Assembly (NCBI RefSeq): GCF_006716125.1
Contig: NZ_VFOM01000001.1
Coordinates: 620,001 to 684,000, forward strand
Length of the DNA stretch: 64,000 nt
From: Homoserinimonas aerilata
Lineage (GTDB): Bacteria; Actinomycetota; Actinomycetes; Actinomycetales; Microbacteriaceae
Reading direction: 5' to 3'
Shown: positions 59,564 to 64,000 of the stretch, piece by piece
Layout: each line of letters begins with the position of its first letter
Numbering within the stretch: position 1 is the first letter of the stretch
Notes under the pieces: model-generated
Told to the model about the DNA's origin: nothing
The model's database searches: none
Seen by the model: the letters and a program-made list of their open reading frames with translations, nothing else
Program-made: the position numbers and the translations under genes

Positions 59564-60901
59564 ATGACCGAGTCACCGAACCCCGATGGGGCCCGTGCCC
59601 GTGAACTCGACAGCTCCGCGGTGTTCCACTCCTGGAGCACGCAGGGCGGGCGGGATGCCATCGCCATCGCGGGTGGGCTGGGCAGCACGGTCTGGGATCA
59701 CGACGGCCGGCGCTATCTGGATTTCGCCAGCCAGCTCGTCAATGTCAACATCGGCCACCAGCATCCGGCCGTCGTCGAGGCCATCACGCGGCAGGCGGCG
59801 ACGCTCGCGACGGTGGCGCCGAACCACGCCAATCTGGTGCGCGGTGAGGCCGCCCAGCGCATCCTCGACCTCGCGGGGCCCGCATTCAACAGGGTCTTCT
59901 TCACCAATGGTGGGGCGGATGCTGTCGAGAACGCCATCAGGATGGCCCGCCTCGTCACCGGCCGCGACACGGTGCTCTCCGCCTATCGCTCCTACCACGG
60001 CAACACGGGTGCGGCGATTGTGGCGACGGGGGACTGGCGCCGCATCCCCAACCGTTTCGCGCGCGGGCATGTGCACTTCTTCGGCCCGTATCTGTACCGC
60101 AGCGAGTTCTGGGCGGGCAGCCCCGAGGAGGAGTCGCAGCGCGCGCTGCGCCACCTGGAGCGCGTGATCGAGGCAGAGGGGCCGTCGACGATCGCGGCGA
60201 TCCTGATCGAGGCCATCCCGGGCAGCTCCGGCGTGCTGGTGCCGCCGCCCGGTTATCTGAGGGGCGTGCGTGAGCTCGCGTCACGGCACGGCATCCTGCT
60301 CGTGATCGATGAGGTGATGAGCGGTTTCGGTCGGGCTGGCGAGTGGTTCGCGCACAGGGCAGACTTCGGCGACGGGCGAGAGTCTGTCGTGCCAGACCTT
60401 GTGACCTTCGCCAAGGGCAGCAACTCGGGTTATGTGCCGGCGGGTGGTGTGATCGTCTCTGAGGCGGTCACGGCCGCGTTCACCGACACGGTGTTCCCCG
60501 GTGGGCTCACCTATTCTGGGCATCCGCTCGCCATGGCCGCGATCGTGGCGACCATCGATGCGATGAAGGCGGAGGGGATCGTCGAGCATGCCGCGACGAT
60601 CGGCGCCGAGCATCTCGGGCCGGGCCTGCGGGCGTTGGCCGAGGCGCATCCCGTGATCGGGGAGGTGCGGGGAATGGGCGTCTTCTGGGCGGTCGAGTTC
60701 GTCGATGATCCGGATGCGCGCACGCCGGTATCCGCAGCGTTCATGGCTGCGCTCGGGGCGGCGTTGAGGGAGCGCGGCTTCCTCCCGCTCATCGTCGAGA
60801 ACCGCATCCATGTGGCCCCGCCCTGCGTCGTGACCCCCGCCGAGGTCGCCCGCGGGCTCGCCCTGCTCGATGAGGCCGTGACCGCCGTCGAGCAGCGCTG
60901 A
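59564..60901 (+). CDS. Class III PLP-dependent aminotransferase
   Basis: A 445-residue omega-amino-acid-type aminotransferase. FTNGGADAVENAIRMAR binds the cofactor phosphate, LVIDEVMSGFGRAGEWF holds the Asp that contacts the PLP nitrogen, and Lys284 (TFAKGSNSGYVPAGG) is the Schiff-base lysine. Similar proteins act on beta-alanine, taurine-pyruvate or polyamine-type substrates; the specific substrate cannot be determined. The gene is isolated, between the SIP gene and yceD. Confidence 0.9.
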   Translation: MTESPNPDGARARELDSSAVFHSWSTQGGRDAIAIAGGLGSTVWDHDGRRYLDFASQLVNVNIGHQHPAVVEAITRQAATLATVAPNHANLVRGEAAQRILDLAGPAFNRVFFTNGGADAVENAIRMARLVTGRDTVLSAYRSYHGNTGAAIVATGDWRRIPNRFARGHVHFFGPYLYRSEFWAGSPEEESQRALRHLERVIEAEGPSTIAAILIEAIPGSSGVLVPPPGYLRGVRELASRHGILLVIDEVMSGFGRAGEWFAHRADFGDGRESVVPDLVTFAKGSNSGYVPAGGVIVSEAVTAAFTDTVFPGGLTYSGHPLAMAAIVATIDAMKAEGIVEHAATIGAEHLGPGLRALAEAHPVIGEVRGMGVFWAVEFVDDPDARTPVSAAFMAALGAALRERGFLPLIVENRIHVAPPCVVTPAEVARGLALLDEAVTAVEQR

Positions 60902-60923
60902 GGGCACGGCTCGCAGCACTGAC

Positions 60924-60929
60924 TATGAT
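60924..60929 (+). promoter_or_regulatory. Probable -10 element of the yceD-rpmF transcript
   Basis: TATGAT ends 6 nt before the GTG at 60936, a good match to the -10 consensus at leaderless spacing. Confidence 0.5.
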
Positions 60930-60935
60930 GATGCG

Positions 60936-61520
60936 GTGGCACATCACAATTCATCCCCCTGGTCGGTGGGAGTACTCGATCTCGTCCATCGTCCCGGCGA
61001 GATGCGCGAGCAGCAGCTTGAGCTCGTCGCAGACGAGCGTCTCGGCAACGCCGTCATCGGCATCGAGCCGGGAGCGCCCATCGACATCGACCTCCGCCTG
61101 GAGGCGCTGCACGACGGCATCCTGGTCACCGCGACGGTCGAATCGACGGCCTCGGGGGAGTGCGTGCGCTGCCTGATTGACGTGGCCGAGCCTGTCGAAG
61201 TCGAAATCCAGGAGGTTTTCGCGTACTCTGAGGACGAAGCTTTCGAGTATCAGGTTCAAGATGATCACGTGAATCTTGAACCGGTCATCAGGGATGCGGT
61301 CGTGTTGTCACTTCCGTTCCAGCCGGTGTGTCAAGAGGATTGCCTCGGCCTGTGCCCCCAGTGTGGGGTGCGGCTCCTCGACAACCCGGGCCATGAGCAT
61401 GAAGAACCCACAGATCCTCGGTGGGCGAAACTTGCCGGCCTCGAAGGTCTGACCGAGGCCACAACCACCGACGTGATCGGCGAAGAGCCTGATGGCGACG
61501 CCGACAGAGAAAAGAGATAG
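60936..61520 (+). CDS. YceD family (DUF177) metal-binding protein
   Basis: A 194-residue acidic protein of the YceD/DUF177 family. GECVRCL in the middle and [13 protein letters not shown] near residue 130 form the conserved Cys-rich sites. The gene precedes rpmF by 2 nt, the arrangement found in most bacteria; the family is linked to 23S rRNA accumulation or ribosome assembly in plants and bacteria. GTG at 60936 with a leaderless-type -10 element. Confidence 0.92.
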   Translation: MAHHNSSPWSVGVLDLVHRPGEMREQQLELVADERLGNAVIGIEPGAPIDIDLRLEALHDGILVTATVESTASGECVRCLIDVAEPVEVEIQEVFAYSEDEAFEYQVQDDHVNLEPVIRDAVVLSLPFQPVCQEDCLGLCPQCGVRLLDNPGHEHEEPTDPRWAKLAGLEGLTEATTTDVIGEEPDGDADREKR

Positions 61521-61522
61521 CC

Positions 61523-61726
61523 ATGGCAGTACCCAAGCGCAAGATGTCCCGTGCGAGCACCCGCGCCCGCCGCGCCCAGTGGAAGGCCACGCCTCCCACC
61601 CTGGTGAAGACCGTCGAGGGTGGCAAGGTTGTCTACAGCCTGCCGCACCGCGCGAAGGTCGTCGAGGACTCGGCCGGCACGCCCCTGTACATGGAGTACA
61701 AGGGCCGCAAGGTCGCAGACGTCTGA
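61523..61726 (+). CDS. rpmF: 50S ribosomal protein L32
   Basis: A 67-residue basic protein beginning [20 protein letters not shown], the standard start of actinobacterial L32. It has no Cys, so it is the zinc-free form. It lies 2 nt after yceD; AGAGAAAAGAGA provides the ribosome binding site inside the end of yceD. Confidence 0.97.
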   Translation: MAVPKRKMSRASTRARRAQWKATPPTLVKTVEGGKVVYSLPHRAKVVEDSAGTPLYMEYKGRKVADV

Positions 61727-61760
61727 TCTCGCTGAGAGATCTCCTTCTTCGGGGCAGCCG

Positions 61761-62486
61761 ATGACTTCCCGCGGCGCACGTGCCGGCAGCAACTCTGCCG
61801 GCTTTCGTGCTGCTGCTGAACTCGCCGAGAAGCTCTCCGTCGATGTGGGCCTCGAGCTGCTCGAGCTGGCCCTCACCCACCGCTCGTACGCGTACGAGAA
61901 CGGTGGCGGGGGTCACAATGAGCGCCTCGAGTTCTTGGGCGACTCCATTCTGGGGCAGGCCGTCACGGTCATGCTCTACAACGAGTACCCCGACCTCGAT
62001 GAGGGTGACCTCGCCAAGCGGCGGGCGAGCCTCGTCAGCAGTGTCGCGCTCGCACAGATCGCCCGAGGCATCGGCTTGGGCGAGTTCATCCGCCTCGGTC
62101 GAGGCGAGGAGCTCACGGGCGGCCGCGACAAGGGCTCGATCCTTGCGGACACGGTCGAGGCCGTCATCGGCGCGACCTTCCTGAGTGTCGGCGATGACGA
62201 GGCGACGGCACTCGTGCTGCGTCTCATCGAGCCGCTCCTGGCCGACCCGGATCGTTTCGGCGCAGCCATGGACCCCAAGACGAGCCTGCAGGAGCTTGCG
62301 GCGAAGTTGGGCAGGGGAGCGCCCGACTACCAGATCGCCGACAGCGGCCCCGACCACTCCAAGCGTTTCTACGCGACCGTCGTCATCGATGGCGGGGCGG
62401 TCGCATCCGGTGGCGGCAGCAGCAAGAAGCAGGCCGAGATGGCGGCCGCCCTCGAGGCCTGGACGATCCTCCAGACCTCCGCCTGA
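61761..62486 (+). CDS. rnc: Ribonuclease III
   Basis: A 241-residue double-strand-specific endoribonuclease. The catalytic signature NERLEFLGDSILG is complete and the second acidic cluster is in LADTVEAVIGA. The C-terminal dsRNA-binding domain (about 165-238) has DPKTSLQELA and GGGSSKKQAEMAAALEAW. ATG at 61761 is chosen; the frame is open further upstream but overlaps rpmF. It follows yceD-rpmF and precedes mutM, a conserved order. Confidence 0.95.
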   Translation: MTSRGARAGSNSAGFRAAAELAEKLSVDVGLELLELALTHRSYAYENGGGGHNERLEFLGDSILGQAVTVMLYNEYPDLDEGDLAKRRASLVSSVALAQIARGIGLGEFIRLGRGEELTGGRDKGSILADTVEAVIGATFLSVGDDEATALVLRLIEPLLADPDRFGAAMDPKTSLQELAAKLGRGAPDYQIADSGPDHSKRFYATVVIDGGAVASGGGSSKKQAEMAAALEAWTILQTSA

Positions 62487-62495
62487 GCATCCGCC

Positions 62496-63362
62496 GTGCC
62501 CGAACTGCCCGAGGTTGAAGTGGTGCGCGTCGGCCTGGCGCCGGCCGTGAGCAGGGCGAGTGTCGCATCCGTCGTCGTATTCGACGAGCGTTCGCTGCGT
62601 CGCCATGACGGCCCGTCAGAGGATTTCGTGCACCGCCTGACCGGGCAGGGTTTCGCTTCGGCTGAGCGGCGCGGCAAGTTCCTCTGGTTGCCGCTCGCCG
62701 GCACCGAGGAGGCCCTCGTCGTGCACCTGGGTATGAGCGGGCAGGTGCTGCTGCGCGAGAGGGGCGTCGATGACAGGCTCACGCGCATCCGTCTCGACAT
62801 CGAGCATCCGGAGCACGGGCCGCTGCGGCTCAATTTCGTCGACCAGCGCATCTTCGGCTCCATGGCGATCGACCGCCTCGTGCCCACGCCCGACGGCCCC
62901 GATCTGGTGCCGTCGCAGGTTTCGCACATTGCACGCGATCCGCTCGATGAGCGCTTCGACGACGGACTCTTCTTCAGGCGCCTCGCCGCCCGGCGCACGG
63001 GAGTCAAGCGGGCGCTGCTCGATCAGGGTCTGGTGAGCGGCATCGGCAACATCTACGCCGATGAGGCGCTGTGGGCGGCCCGCATCCACTACGAGCAGGC
63101 GACGGATGCTCTCAGTCGCGTGCGCGCGCGGCGGCTGCTCGCCGAGGTGCGGCTTGTGCTGGCGAAGGCCCTCGCCGAGGGTGGCACGAGCTTCGACACC
63201 CAGTACCTCAACGTGAACGGCGAGTCGGGTTATTTCGCGCACTCGCTCAACGCCTACGGGCAGCAGGGCCGGCCGTGCCCGCGCTGCGGACGCCTGATCG
63301 TGCGCGAGCAGTTCATGAACCGCGGTTCGCACCTCTGCCCGTTCTGCCAGCGCAGGCGCTGA
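62496..63362 (+). CDS. mutM: Formamidopyrimidine-DNA glycosylase
   Basis: A 288-residue base-excision repair glycosylase/AP lyase that removes 8-oxoguanine. It starts with PELPEVE after the initiator, giving the N-terminal proline nucleophile and catalytic Glu; the RRGKFLW Lys and the GIGNIYADE helix-two-turn-helix motif are present, and the C-terminal zinc finger is CPRCG...CPFC. GTG at 62496 is fixed by the requirement for Pro at position 2. Confidence 0.96.
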   Translation: MPELPEVEVVRVGLAPAVSRASVASVVVFDERSLRRHDGPSEDFVHRLTGQGFASAERRGKFLWLPLAGTEEALVVHLGMSGQVLLRERGVDDRLTRIRLDIEHPEHGPLRLNFVDQRIFGSMAIDRLVPTPDGPDLVPSQVSHIARDPLDERFDDGLFFRRLAARRTGVKRALLDQGLVSGIGNIYADEALWAARIHYEQATDALSRVRARRLLAEVRLVLAKALAEGGTSFDTQYLNVNGESGYFAHSLNAYGQQGRPCPRCGRLIVREQFMNRGSHLCPFCQRRR

Positions 63363-63377
63363 CGCAGAACCCGCGTC

Positions 63378-64000
63378 TCAGGCGAGAGACCGCTTCCAGG
63401 AGCCCTCGTAGCCGACTGGCACGAAGCCGATCGCCTCGTTGACGTCGAGCATGTGGCGGTTCTCCTCCGCGTTCCAGGTGTAGACCGACGGATGCCCCGG
63501 CGCGCTCTCCTTGAGGAGGCGCAGATTGGCCGCCTTCACGAGCATCCCGAGCCGCCGCCCGCGGTGCTCATGCAGCACGAGCGTGCTGTTGTTGAAGGCG
63601 GGGCGACTCGTGTCGTGCGCGGTGACCAGCTCGGTGAAGGCGACGAGCGAATCGGATGCCACGTGGCGTGCGGCCGTGATCATCCAGTGCCGCCCCTCGG
63701 AGAGCCTGCGACGGTCGAGGTCGCGCACCCGCTCCTCGTCCCACAGCTCCGGCTGGTGGTCGGTCTCGCCGAGCGGAACATCCGTGCTCATCCTCTGCTG
63801 CAGCGCCGCGATGTCGCCCAGCCGCCTCTCGGGGGTCGCGCCGACCCACTGTTCGAGTTCGTAGCCGGGAGGGGCATCCGGAACCTCGCGCCCTGAGGGC
63901 AGCGGCAGGCGGCTCATGCGGTCGACCTGGGCCAGCTCGAAACCCTTCGCCGCCAGGAAGCGGGCCCCGGGGTCGTCGCGGGGCACCGAACCGAAGCCCG
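63378..64000 (-). CDS. GNAT-family N-acetyltransferase, partial at window end
   Basis: At least 207 codons, open to the right edge of the window. The visible part has a C-terminal acetyl-CoA-binding motif (VLHEHRGRRLGMLVKAANL), followed by NRHMLDVNEAIGFVPVGYEG, typical of the second domain of two-domain mycothiol-synthase-like GNAT proteins. A GTG at 63986 could start a 202-residue form, but the frame continues with coding-like residues, so truncation by the window is more likely. Convergent with mutM, 15 nt apart. Substrate unknown. Confidence 0.82.
   Translation of the reverse strand, partial: GFGSVPRDDPGARFLAAKGFELAQVDRMSRLPLPSGREVPDAPPGYELEQWVGATPERRLGDIAALQQRMSTDVPLGETDHQPELWDEERVRDLDRRRLSEGRHWMITAARHVASDSLVAFTELVTAHDTSRPAFNNSTLVLHEHRGRRLGMLVKAANLRLLKESAPGHPSVYTWNAEENRHMLDVNEAIGFVPVGYEGSWKRSLA

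Overview
The window is GC-rich DNA with dense actinobacterial gene order and frequent GTG starts. It contains an IdeR/DtxR-type iron box, apparent leaderless promoters and very frequent CGGATGC/GCATCCG words. Together with the runs leuCD-murA-plsC-gpsA, DUF3515-thiL, rsmD-recG-coaD and yceD-rpmF-rnc-mutM, this points to a member of the Microbacteriaceae (Actinobacteria). That assignment is an inference; there is no rRNA gene in the window.

Region 1 (1-8.3 kb) holds transport and metal homeostasis genes: an MFS exporter, a metallo-beta-lactamase-fold hydrolase, a CsoR/RcnR-type repressor with its operator and a CPH-type heavy-metal P-type ATPase, a lipid kinase, a tRNA-Glu(CTC) with a strong terminator, a FUSC-type membrane protein, and a TerC-family exporter behind a probable yybP-ykoY manganese riboswitch.

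Region 2 (8.3-34.0 kb) is the most interesting part. It is one long locus in a single direction: PP2C phosphatase, FHA protein, membrane Ser/Thr kinase, FHA protein with a helical possibly DNA-binding C-terminus, a 1855-residue membrane-anchored Ig-like/FN3 surface protein, MoxR ATPase, DUF58 protein, transglutaminase-like membrane protein, and an FtsK/EssC-type ATPase with an N-terminal FHA domain. These are followed by two WXG100-type proteins, a tandemly duplicated three-gene cassette (glycine-rich putative substrate, unknown 224-225-residue protein, GPP34-like protein) and a last FHA protein. It looks like a type VII secretion system in which the usual EccB/D/E and mycosin genes are absent nearby and a phospho-signalling/MoxR-DUF58-transglutaminase module stands beside the motor ATPase. 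Two 18-bp palindromes of one pattern lie 102 bp upstream of the surface-protein gene and 101 bp upstream of the first WXG100 gene, suggesting a shared regulator. The transglutaminase here has lost its catalytic Cys and His, unlike its paralogue at 56-58 kb.

Region 3 (34-39.4 kb) is a housekeeping run: leuC, leuD, murA, plsC-like and gpsA. Region 4 (39.4-51 kb) mixes accessory and core genes: a locally lower-GC patch with a lipoprotein and a small cysteine-containing secreted protein, a PLP decarboxylase, several palindromic REP-like elements, an operon of alpha/beta hydrolase, MurF-like ligase and D-Ala-D-Ala-ligase-like enzyme, a DUF3515 lipoprotein, thiL, a large sialidase-like lipoprotein flanked by two copies of the same hairpin repeat, and rsmD.

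Region 5 (51-64 kb) carries recG, coaD, a second MoxR-DUF58-transglutaminase operon with intact catalytic residues, an iron-regulated siderophore-interacting flavoprotein, a class III aminotransferase, yceD-rpmF-rnc-mutM, and a GNAT gene running off the end.
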